From contig JAGGSY010000092.1 in NCBI GenBank assembly GCA_021158845.1, forward strand, positions 1 through 8,883: DNA of 8,883 bases. The letters are read 5' to 3'. The notes below the pieces were generated by a model. It searched no databases. It saw nothing but the letters and a program-made list of their open reading frames with translations, and was not told where the DNA came from. The translations under genes and the position numbers were made by a program. Below are positions 1 to 5,655 of this stretch, in pieces; within the stretch, counting starts at the first letter, position 1; the number at the start of each line of letters is the position of its first letter. Source of the DNA: Caldisericia bacterium (GTDB lineage Bacteria > Caldisericota > Caldisericia > B22-G15).

Positions 1-443
1 GATATAGAGGGTCTTACTTTTTCTCTTTTTGGACACTTTCTACTCTTTTCAAACTCACAAATTTCACAAAGCTCGCAACTTCCCGGAAACAGAGAGAAGG
101 CAAAATGGAATTGAGGGAGTAGAATTTTCTCTGATATGAGAAGGAACTCTTCAATCTCTCTCTTCTTTAATACAAATTCTTTCTCATTATTTACTTCTAA
201 ATTAAAAGATATCAGCAATCCGAGTCTGTAACTTTTAAATAGTTCTTTAAATTCAGTGTAAGAAGGGATAAATGGTGGGCATGAGAGTCTTTTGTTGTAC
301 ATTGGACAACCAAATTGACATTTAAATACATTTCTAATTGAAAACTTAACCTTCTTTGGATTGAATATGCGGATGCTATCTATAGATACCCTTTTTCCTT
401 CTGTAAGTATCTTATCCAAAAAGTGATGGAGGTTTTTCCTCAT
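1..443 (-). CDS. DUF2284 family cysteine-rich putative metal-binding protein (3' end cut off by window edge)
   Basis: Translating the minus strand gives an open frame from ATG at 443 to the window edge (147 codons, no stop). Visible motifs are a CxxxC pair followed by RLSCPPFIPS at about residues 45-65, then a GLLISF strand segment, and near the end a second cysteine group CELCEICEF...KCPKREKVRPS. This CxxxC...SCPP...P pattern followed by a C-terminal C-x2-C-x2-C...C cluster is what I know of DUF2284, a family annotated as predicted metal-binding and of unknown function; a metal or Fe-S ligand role for the cysteines is inference. Family members are somewhat longer, so only a short C-terminal piece should be missing. 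The ATG at 443 overlaps the 3' end of the upstream EndoQ-type gene by 32 nt, with only a weak purine-rich stretch before it; a TTG at 419 is an alternative start. It is probably the third gene of the HIT-EndoQ transcript. Confidence 0.75.
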   Translation of the reverse strand, partial: MRKNLHHFLDKILTEGKRVSIDSIRIFNPKKVKFSIRNVFKCQFGCPMYNKRLSCPPFIPSYTEFKELFKSYRLGLLISFNLEVNNEKEFVLKKREIEEFLLISEKILLPQFHFAFSLFPGSCELCEICEFEKSRKCPKREKVRPSI

Positions 444-1641
444 CTTTATCTATCTCAACTAAAACTTTCCCATACTCCCCATCAAATCCTGGTTCTATCT
501 TTACCCTCCCTTCTCTCATATTTTTTATTGCAGAAAATATTTTTTTGTTCATTCTTTTTTCCAGTTCAGAGAGAGGTGTGAAAAGCAAAATATTAAACTC
601 TGTTCCAAATATCTGAATAAGTTTCATGTATTCATCCTGAACCCCTTTTGTGGCTACTCCTTTTTCCATAGCCTGGGCGATAATTTCTTGAAGAGGAACA
701 AGACGCTTGAAAGGAATAAATCTTTCTGAAGAGAATCCCTCTTCTCTATCAGATAAATCATAAACCCTGTGTAAAACTCCAAGGGTCATTGGTCTCCCAC
801 AGACAGGGCATATATTTTTTCTCTCTTTAGCCTCCTTTGGACTCATTGATACCCCACATTTCCTATGACCATCATAGTGGTATTTCCCCTCCTCAGGAAA
901 GAACTCTATAGTGAATAAAAACTTGTTTTTATCTTTTTTCTTTATAGCTTCCACCATTTCATAAAAGTTAAACTCTATATCAAATACATTTGCCTCTCTT
1001 CCAAGATGTGAAGGAGAGTGTGCATCTGAATTGGATACAAGGGAGAATCTATCAAGACTCGATACCATCCAGTTCATGGGAGGATCTGATGAAAGGCCTG
1101 TTTCTAATGCATAGATATGTTTTGCCTCTTCTCCGAATGCCTCCTCAATGGAATCAAATCCAGTCATTGAGCCGAATATTCCAAACCATGGAGTCCATGC
1201 ATGGGCAGGAAATATAAAGGTATCAGGGGATACATCTTTTACAAGTCTCACAAGTTCTTTGCATGATAGAGGTAGTGTCGGTCTTCCATCTATTGATAGA
1301 TCGCCAAATTTTCCAAGTTCATTGTTTATCTTTTCTACCTCTCTGAAAGATGGAGAGATGAGACATATATGAACCTTCCTTGTCTTTCCACCCTGAGCAA
1401 AAACTAAAGAGATTTCGCTGGAAAGCACAAAGTGAACACCATTGTAGATGTATAGGCCCTCTCCATCTTCCTTTAAATGATCTTTAAGTTCCTTTAGCCA
1501 TTCAGGATGAGTAAAATCTCCTGTTCCTACTATATCAATACCCTTTATCCTTGCCCATCTTGATATGTTCTCCACATCCATATTTTTACTTGTTGCCCTT
1601 GAGTATTTTGAGTGAATGTGAAAATCAGCTACCACTCTCAT
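412..1641 (-). CDS. PHP-domain Endonuclease Q-type DNA repair nuclease (TIGR00375 family)
   Basis: A 409-residue protein. The N-terminal PHP metallo-hydrolase domain shows its metal-binding motifs in order: DFHIHSKYSR (HxH at residues 8-10), GTGDFTHPEW (39-48), E76, H91, FPAHAWTPWFG (144-154) and SNSDAHSPSHLGREAN (203-218). After it comes a zinc-binding insert of the CG..(x15)..CPVCGRP type (C262, C278, C281, with H259 nearby) and a C-terminal segment. Length and architecture match the TIGR00375 family, whose studied members (EndoQ of Thermococcales and of a Bacillus) nick DNA 5' of uracil, hypoxanthine, xanthine or abasic sites. Assignment to that activity here is by family resemblance, and other PHP phosphoesterase functions are not excluded. 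The start ATG follows an AGAGAGG site at 1654-1648 with a 6-nt gap. The gene overlaps the upstream HIT gene by 17 nt, implying translational coupling. Lesions from thermal deamination would be a natural substrate in a thermophile. Confidence 0.82.
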   Translation of the reverse strand: MRVVADFHIHSKYSRATSKNMDVENISRWARIKGIDIVGTGDFTHPEWLKELKDHLKEDGEGLYIYNGVHFVLSSEISLVFAQGGKTRKVHICLISPSFREVEKINNELGKFGDLSIDGRPTLPLSCKELVRLVKDVSPDTFIFPAHAWTPWFGIFGSMTGFDSIEEAFGEEAKHIYALETGLSSDPPMNWMVSSLDRFSLVSNSDAHSPSHLGREANVFDIEFNFYEMVEAIKKKDKNKFLFTIEFFPEEGKYHYDGHRKCGVSMSPKEAKERKNICPVCGRPMTLGVLHRVYDLSDREEGFSSERFIPFKRLVPLQEIIAQAMEKGVATKGVQDEYMKLIQIFGTEFNILLFTPLSELEKRMNKKIFSAIKNMREGRVKIEPGFDGEYGKVLVEIDKDEEKPPSLFG

Positions 1642-2119
1642 CCATTGCCTCTCTTAGTTTTTTATAGGTATCTAACAAAAATTCCGGTATCACCTTTGTC
1701 TCAGAAAATACTGGCATAAAGTTTGTATCTCCAGTCCATCTTGGCACTATGTGAAAGTGTAAATGTTCCTCACCGGCACCAGAGGCTTTTCCAACATTGA
1801 GTCCTATGTTGAATCCTTCTGGAGAGAAGACTTTATTAAGTAACTTTACCATTTCTGAGAGTGTATTCATGATTTCCAAGTTCTCCTCTTCTGTCAATTC
1901 ATAGGGAAATTTAACATGTCTTTTGGGACAGACCATTAAATGTCCAGGGTTGTAAGGAAATCTATTCATGATTACTATTACCTTATTCCCCCTCTTTACC
2001 ACAAGGTTTTTCTCGTCATCATTACTTTTCACGGCATTGCATATAAAACATTCCTTCTTTCCCTTTCTCTTTGCCGAGAGGATATATTTGATTCTCCAGG
2101 GAGCCCATATAACTTTCAT
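1625..2119 (-). CDS. HIT (histidine triad) family nucleotide hydrolase/transferase, Ap4A phosphorylase-like subgroup
   Basis: A 164-residue soluble protein beginning MKVIWAPWRIKY, a start typical of the bacterial and archaeal HIT subgroup related to Ap4A phosphorylases. It has NRFPYNPGHLMV at 52-63 and the histidine triad HLHFHIVPRW at 119-128, whose central His is the nucleophile in the family. C24-x2-C27 together with H68 and H119 matches the structural zinc site of this subgroup. HIT proteins act on the alpha-phosphate of nucleotides (dinucleoside polyphosphates, nucleoside phosphoramidates); the substrate here cannot be told from sequence. Length is normal. It is the first gene of a leftward set, overlapping the EndoQ-type gene by 17 nt. 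No Shine-Dalgarno sequence precedes the ATG, but an extended -10 box lies 7 bp upstream, suggesting a leaderless message. Pairing with a DNA-repair nuclease hints at nucleotide housekeeping, which is inference. Confidence 0.9.
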   Translation of the reverse strand: MKVIWAPWRIKYILSAKRKGKKECFICNAVKSNDDEKNLVVKRGNKVIVIMNRFPYNPGHLMVCPKRHVKFPYELTEEENLEIMNTLSEMVKLLNKVFSPEGFNIGLNVGKASGAGEEHLHFHIVPRWTGDTNFMPVFSETKVIPEFLLDTYKKLREAMDESGS

Positions 2120-2125
2120 GGATAA

Positions 2126-2154
2126 ATTATAACACTTACAAGATTAAAAATTAA
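2126..2154 (-). promoter_or_regulatory. Promoter of the HIT-EndoQ-DUF2284 gene set (extended -10, leaderless)
   Basis: On the minus strand TGT-TATAAT (positions 2134-2126) is an extended -10 element with a perfect hexamer. At 17 bp spacing the -35 position reads TTAATT (2154-2149), a weak match, as is common when the -10 is extended. Transcription would start about 7 nt downstream, at or next to the A of the HIT ATG (2119). There is no Shine-Dalgarno sequence in the few bases between. The start site is predicted, not observed. Confidence 0.65.
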
Positions 2155-2161
2155 ATAAACT

Positions 2162-2188
2162 TTTCTATACGATACCATCGTATAGAAA
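2162..2188. promoter_or_regulatory. Operator-like hyphenated palindrome 1 (12-bp arms, 3-bp spacer)
   Basis: TTTCTATACGAT at 2162-2173 and its exact reverse complement ATCGTATAGAAA at 2177-2188 flank ACC. It lies between the two divergent promoters, so it is probably not transcribed and reads as DNA for a dimeric regulator rather than an RNA hairpin. Its centre (2175) is about 56 bp upstream of the predicted HIT start and about 99 bp upstream of the predicted transporter start. I do not recognise the regulator. Confidence 0.65.
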
Positions 2189-2196
2189 TTAAAGAT

Positions 2197-2219
2197 TTTA
2201 TATGATATTATCGTATAAA
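2197..2219. promoter_or_regulatory. Operator-like hyphenated palindrome 2 (10-bp arms, one mismatch, same core)
   Basis: TTTATATGAT (2197-2206) and ATCGTATAAA (2210-2219) flank ATT. The arms are complementary except for one position. It shares the core TATAYGAT-N3-ATCGTATA with the palindrome at 2162-2188, and the two centres are 33 bp apart, close to three helical turns, as expected for two dimers bound on one DNA face. It ends 19 bp before the -35 of the transporter promoter, a position that suits an activator or a looping repressor. Confidence 0.62.
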
Positions 2220-2238
2220 TTTTCCTCTCTTTATTCAT

Positions 2239-2267
2239 TTGACAAAACCATTTTTTTACTTTAAAAT
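2239..2267 (+). promoter_or_regulatory. Sigma70-type promoter of the peptide transporter operon
   Basis: A perfect -35 TTGACA (2239-2244), exactly 17 bp of spacer, then a TAAAAT -10 (2262-2267, five of six consensus bases). Transcription would begin near 2274, giving a leader of about 75 nt before the ATG at 2349. It is the best promoter match in the window, consistent with strong expression of a surface binding protein. Confidence 0.8.
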
Positions 2268-2281
2268 ATAAAAGAAAAAAA

Positions 2282-2312
2282 GGGAGGTGATAGCAGTTAA
2301 AAAACACCTTTC
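2282..2312 (+). promoter_or_regulatory. 5' leader hairpin in the transporter mRNA
   Basis: GGGAGGTG (2282-2289) can pair with CACCTTTC (2305-2312) as an 8-bp stem with two G-U pairs and a 15-nt loop. The 5' arm is itself Shine-Dalgarno-like but has no ATG at a suitable distance. Part of the 3' arm (CCTTT, 2307-2311) could instead pair with AAAGG (2334-2338) over the real ribosome binding site, so two mutually exclusive folds are possible. A regulatory role is inference. Confidence 0.35.
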
Positions 2313-2324
2313 AAAAATTAAAAA

Positions 2325-2341
2325 TCCTTACAAAAAGGAGG
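2325..2341 (+). promoter_or_regulatory. Ribosome binding site of the binding-protein gene, inside a short hairpin
   Basis: AGGAGG at 2336-2341 lies 7 nt before the ATG at 2349 and fixes that start. TCCTT (2325-2329) can pair with AAGGA (2335-2339) across the loop ACAAA, partly masking the site. Five base pairs would be unstable at high temperature, so masking could be weak or temperature-dependent; that is speculation. The ribosome binding site itself is clear. Confidence 0.6.
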
Positions 2342-2348
2342 GTAAAAC

Positions 2349-4565
2349 ATGTTTAAAAAAGTCTTGGCGGTGACTTTGGCACTGCTTATGGTGTTTAGTT
2401 TAGGACTCTGGGGAAGAGCTTATGCTCAGGGTAAGTTCCCGGATGTTCCAGAAGATTATTGGGCTGCAAAACAGATTTACAAATTGGTTGATATGGGTGT
2501 TCTTAAGGGTTATCCAGATGGAACCTTCAAACCAGAGAGATCTGTCACCCGTGAAGAATTTGCCACAATGATAGTTCTTGCAAAGAAACTCACCCTTGTA
2601 TCTCCTTCCACTCCAACATTCAAGGATGTTTCAAAGACAAGATGGTCTTACAAGTTTGTAGAGACTGCAGTAAAGGCAGGATATGTTAAGGGATATCCAG
2701 ATGGAACCTTTAGACCTAAGAATCCAATAAAGAGAGAGGAACTTGCTGCAATTTTAACCAATGTTTTAGGTTATGCCGATGAGGCAAAGAAAATTAAGGA
2801 ACCTCTCACATTTTCCAACGATGAGGATGAGATTGATAGCTGGGCATATGGAGCGATGACCATCGCAGTAAGACCAAAAGTTCAGGTTCTAAAGTGGGAT
2901 GAGGAGAGAAATTTAAGACCAAGAGCTCCAGCAAACAGAGCAGAGTGCGCCTATGGAGTCTATATGGTTATCTTCCCACCTAAGGTTGGTGGAAGTGTTG
3001 CAATTGCAACATGTGAGGAGCCTAAGACTGCTTTTGTTGCACTTGATTCAAGTGCAGTTATGAATGAAGTGTTTGGTCCCATTTATACAGCTGAAGCTTC
3101 TACTCTTCCAAGCGGAGTATTGTATCCTGTAATTGCAAAGAAGATTCCACAGATTAGTGATGGAGATTGGATTGTAAATCCAGATGGAACAATGAAGACT
3201 ATCTGGCACTTGAGGAAAGGTGCAAAATGGTCAGATGGTAAGCCCATTACTGCAGAAGATTTTGTGTTTGGATATCAACTTCAGATGAGTAATAAGATCC
3301 AGGTTGTTTCAAGAGATGTTGCAGAGAAGGTTGCAAAGATTGAAACACCAGATCCATATACAATTATTGTTTACTGGAAAGAGAAGACAATTTGGGCTCA
3401 ATACGGTGTAGCTGGTGCAGGACTCTATCCAGCTCATATTCTTAAACCAATCTTTGATAAGGATCCAGCATTAATCAATAGCTGTGATTACAACCAGAAA
3501 CCAATTCATGGTGGACCATATGTTCTTGATGAGTGGTCTCCAGGAAACTATGTAATTCTAAAGAAGAATCCAAACTATTGGGGACCTGAGCCACTACTTG
3601 ATAAGATAATTTTCTACTTCACTCCAGATACAAATACAATGCTTATGCAGTTGCTTTCAGGAAAAGTTCAGATGACAATCCCAGGAATTGGACTTGATGT
3701 ACCTCAAGCCTATGCAGCAGAGAAGAGAGGCCTTAAGAAAACACATAATTTCCATTATATTGATTCAGTCTATTGGGAGCATGTAACTCTTAATCTTGAG
3801 GATCCAATTCTTAAGGATAAAACCTTAAGAAAGGCACTTATGTATGCTTTAGATAGAAAGAAGATGAGTGATAAGATCTTCTTTGGCGTACGTCCTTTAT
3901 GTTATGGATTTATGCCTCCAAAGTTCGCTGCATTCAATAAGAAACTTGTTGGAAAATATCCATATGATCCAAAGAAGGCAAAACAGATACTCGAAGATGC
4001 TGGATATACTTGGGATGCACAGGGTAATCTCATCAATCCTGATGGTAAGAAGGTCGTGATTGATATTGAAGGACCTGCAGGATATGCAGTAAGAGAACAA
4101 GAGATAGAGTTCATGGCAAAATACTGGAAGGATAATCTTGGAGTCACTGTAAATTATGTTCCAAAGAACTGGGGACCAATGATTGATGATTGGATTCACG
4201 GAACATTCCAAGGTGCTCTGTTTGCATGGGGTGCAGATCCAGCAGATATTATTCCTCTCACACTTTATCACACCGAGCAAATTCCAACAGAGGAAAATGG
4301 ATGGGCAGGTCAGAACTTTACAAGATACAGGAATCCAACTGTAGATAAATTATTAGATGAGGGAGAAGCAACTCTTGATCCAGAAAAGAGAATTGAAATT
4401 TCAAAGAAGATACAGGAGATTATTTATGATGATTTACCAGAGTTGTATCTCAATATGCACGTAGCTGTTTGTGTGATTAAAAAAGGACTTGTCGGATTTG
4501 ACTTCCCAGTGAGTGCTGTAACTCCAAGCACATGGAATGTTGATTACTGGTATTGGGAAGGATAG
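2349..4565 (+). CDS. SLH-domain-anchored family 5 extracellular solute (peptide)-binding protein
   Basis: A 738-residue secreted protein. Residues 1-26 form a signal peptide (two Lys, hydrophobic core, AYA before the predicted cut at Q27) with no lipobox cysteine. Two clear SLH repeats follow: FPDVPEDYW...GYPDGTFKPERSVTREEFA (about 30-73) and FKDVSKTRW...GYPDGTFRPKNPIKREELA (about 91-135). A third, degenerate repeat spans about 155-205 and lacks the GYPDGTF block. From about 213 to the end is an SBP_bac_5 domain of the DppA/OppA type, with the recognisable WHLRKGAKWSDGKPITAEDF segment near 286-305. It should capture peptides or another family-5 ligand outside the membrane and deliver them to the permeases encoded next. 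The SLH part presumably holds it to the cell wall or outer envelope, replacing the usual lipid anchor. The SLH-SBP combination makes it longer than an ordinary DppA (about 500-550 residues). The ligand is not predictable; dipeptide, oligopeptide and nickel carriers all belong to this family. Confidence 0.93.
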   Translation: MFKKVLAVTLALLMVFSLGLWGRAYAQGKFPDVPEDYWAAKQIYKLVDMGVLKGYPDGTFKPERSVTREEFATMIVLAKKLTLVSPSTPTFKDVSKTRWSYKFVETAVKAGYVKGYPDGTFRPKNPIKREELAAILTNVLGYADEAKKIKEPLTFSNDEDEIDSWAYGAMTIAVRPKVQVLKWDEERNLRPRAPANRAECAYGVYMVIFPPKVGGSVAIATCEEPKTAFVALDSSAVMNEVFGPIYTAEASTLPSGVLYPVIAKKIPQISDGDWIVNPDGTMKTIWHLRKGAKWSDGKPITAEDFVFGYQLQMSNKIQVVSRDVAEKVAKIETPDPYTIIVYWKEKTIWAQYGVAGAGLYPAHILKPIFDKDPALINSCDYNQKPIHGGPYVLDEWSPGNYVILKKNPNYWGPEPLLDKIIFYFTPDTNTMLMQLLSGKVQMTIPGIGLDVPQAYAAEKRGLKKTHNFHYIDSVYWEHVTLNLEDPILKDKTLRKALMYALDRKKMSDKIFFGVRPLCYGFMPPKFAAFNKKLVGKYPYDPKKAKQILEDAGYTWDAQGNLINPDGKKVVIDIEGPAGYAVREQEIEFMAKYWKDNLGVTVNYVPKNWGPMIDDWIHGTFQGALFAWGADPADIIPLTLYHTEQIPTEENGWAGQNFTRYRNPTVDKLLDEGEATLDPEKRIEISKKIQEIIYDDLPELYLNMHVAVCVIKKGLVGFDFPVSAVTPSTWNVDYWYWEG
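2503..2710 (+). repeat. Near-identical 25-bp direct repeats in the first two SLH repeats
   Basis: Positions 2503-2527 and 2686-2710, both encoding (L/V)KGYPDGTF, match at 24 of 25 bases, the only difference being a third-codon position. The copies are 183 bp apart start to start (61 codons). Flanking SLH sequence is much less alike, so the match may reflect gene conversion, strong conservation of the motif, or shared codon preference. Confidence 0.6.
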
Positions 4566-4588
4566 TTTAGGTTAGGTTTATTTTTTCT

Positions 4589-4619
4589 TAAAGGGGGAGA
4601 AATTCTCCCCCTTTATTTT
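4589..4619 (+). terminator. Intra-operon hairpin, probable transcription attenuator
   Basis: A perfect 12-bp stem, TAAAGGGGGAGA (4589-4600) with TCTCCCCCTTTA (4604-4615), has a 3-nt loop and is followed by TTTT. It sits between the binding-protein stop and the first permease gene. The short U-run suggests partial rather than full termination, because the four downstream transporter genes have no obvious promoter of their own. It could also protect the 3' end of the binding-protein mRNA. Either role would raise binding protein over permease. Confidence 0.75.
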
Positions 4620-4641
4620 ACAAATAAATTGGAGGAATGAG

Positions 4642-5643
4642 ATGAAAAATTATTTAATTAGAAGACTTCTTCAATTTATCCCAGTTCTTATAGGAATAGC
4701 ATTTATAAGTTTCTTTTTAGTCTCTCAACTGGGAGATCCGTTTGCTCAGCTCGTAATAAACCCTCATGTTAGACCCGAAGATATAGCAAGGCTTAAACAC
4801 ATATGGCATTGGGATCAGCCACTTATAATTAGATTTTTCTACTGGCTAAAAGAATTTTTCTTCCCACAAACTGGATGGGGACTTACAACACTTGCTCCTG
4901 GAAGAACGGCACTTGAACTTATAAAAGAGAGAATTCCAGTTACAATAGCATTTTCTTCAGGTTCCTTAATTTTAGCAGTTCTACTTTCCATCCCACTTGG
5001 TGTTTATTCTGCACTACATCAATATACATGGGTTGACAACTTTCTAACTTTCTTTGCATTTTTTGGAATGTCAATGCCTACATTCTGGTTTGGTTTAATG
5101 CTGATGTATCTTTTTGCAGTAAAGTTTCCCATTTTTCCAGCCGCTGGGGTCCATGAAGCTTTTCTAATTTATCATGGGATGCCAATTTCCTTCTCAGAAG
5201 CCCCTTTCTGGTTGAGATTCTTAGACTATATTAAACATTTAACTCTTCCTATAATTGTGCTTACTCTTTTTCAGGTTGGCTCATGGCTCAGATATATGAG
5301 ATCCTCAATGCTTGAGGTTATTAGACAGGATTATGTGAGGACTGCAAGAGCAAAAGGACTCCCTGAGAGAGTTGTTATATATAAACATGCTTTCAGAAAT
5401 GCAGTTATACCTATAATAACTCTTATAGGTTTGTCGTTCCCTGCTCTTATAGGTGGTGCCATGATAACAGAGACAGTTTTCTCTATTGATGGAATTGGAA
5501 GACTTACCTATAAAGCTATAATGCAGCAGGATATATTTGTTGCAATGGCTATAATTATGATAGATGCAATTCTTGTCGTCGTTGGAAATCTCATCGCAGA
5601 TATACTCTATGCCGTAATAGATCCAAGAATTAGATACACATAA
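4642..5643 (+). CDS. dppB: Peptide ABC transporter permease, DppB/OppB type
   Basis: A 333-residue inner-membrane permease of the BPD_transp_1 family. It opens MKNYLIRRLLQFIPVLIGIA, the usual DppB-type N-terminus, with TM1 at about 9-29, then a long extracytoplasmic segment. The remaining hydrophobic segments lie near 99-122, 135-160, 198-216, 256-277 and 300-325, giving six helices. The EAA coupling loop that docks on the ATPases is at 229-253 (DYVRTARAKGLPERVVIYKH), followed by FRNAVIPIITL. The C-terminal DPRIRY is also typical. Length is normal. GGAGGA at 4631-4636 sets the start. It pairs with the permease encoded 12 nt downstream to form the translocation pore for the ligand brought by the SLH-anchored binding protein. 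Function as a permease is very secure; 'dipeptide' rather than another family-5 substrate is inferred. Confidence 0.93.
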   Translation: MKNYLIRRLLQFIPVLIGIAFISFFLVSQLGDPFAQLVINPHVRPEDIARLKHIWHWDQPLIIRFFYWLKEFFFPQTGWGLTTLAPGRTALELIKERIPVTIAFSSGSLILAVLLSIPLGVYSALHQYTWVDNFLTFFAFFGMSMPTFWFGLMLMYLFAVKFPIFPAAGVHEAFLIYHGMPISFSEAPFWLRFLDYIKHLTLPIIVLTLFQVGSWLRYMRSSMLEVIRQDYVRTARAKGLPERVVIYKHAFRNAVIPIITLIGLSFPALIGGAMITETVFSIDGIGRLTYKAIMQQDIFVAMAIIMIDAILVVVGNLIADILYAVIDPRIRYT

Positions 5644-5655
5644 TGGGAGGTTCAT

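Noticed and set aside
2162..2219. The paired palindromes considered as a CRISPR fragment or transcription terminators
   Set aside because: Only two copies of unequal length with an 8-bp gap between them and no spacers, no U-run, and they lie between divergent promoters where little transcription is expected.
2116..2307. 63-codon minus-strand open frame across the divergent intergenic region
   Set aside because: Low-complexity Phe/Tyr/Ile-rich product, no ribosome binding site, and it runs through both promoters and palindromes.
2287..2373. GTG-initiated 28-codon upstream frame in the transporter leader, overlapping the binding-protein start
   Set aside because: The only Shine-Dalgarno-like bases touch the GTG with no spacing, and the lysine-rich product looks like a by-product of A-rich leader sequence.
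3897..4280. 127- and 81-codon minus-strand frames inside the binding-protein gene
   Set aside because: They are antisense to a clearly conserved SBP_bac_5 domain, have odd composition, and show no recognisable domain.
5305..5655. 116-codon minus-strand frame in the first permease gene
   Set aside because: Antisense to the conserved EAA loop and C-terminal helices; Asn/Tyr/Ser-rich product without a domain or ribosome binding site.
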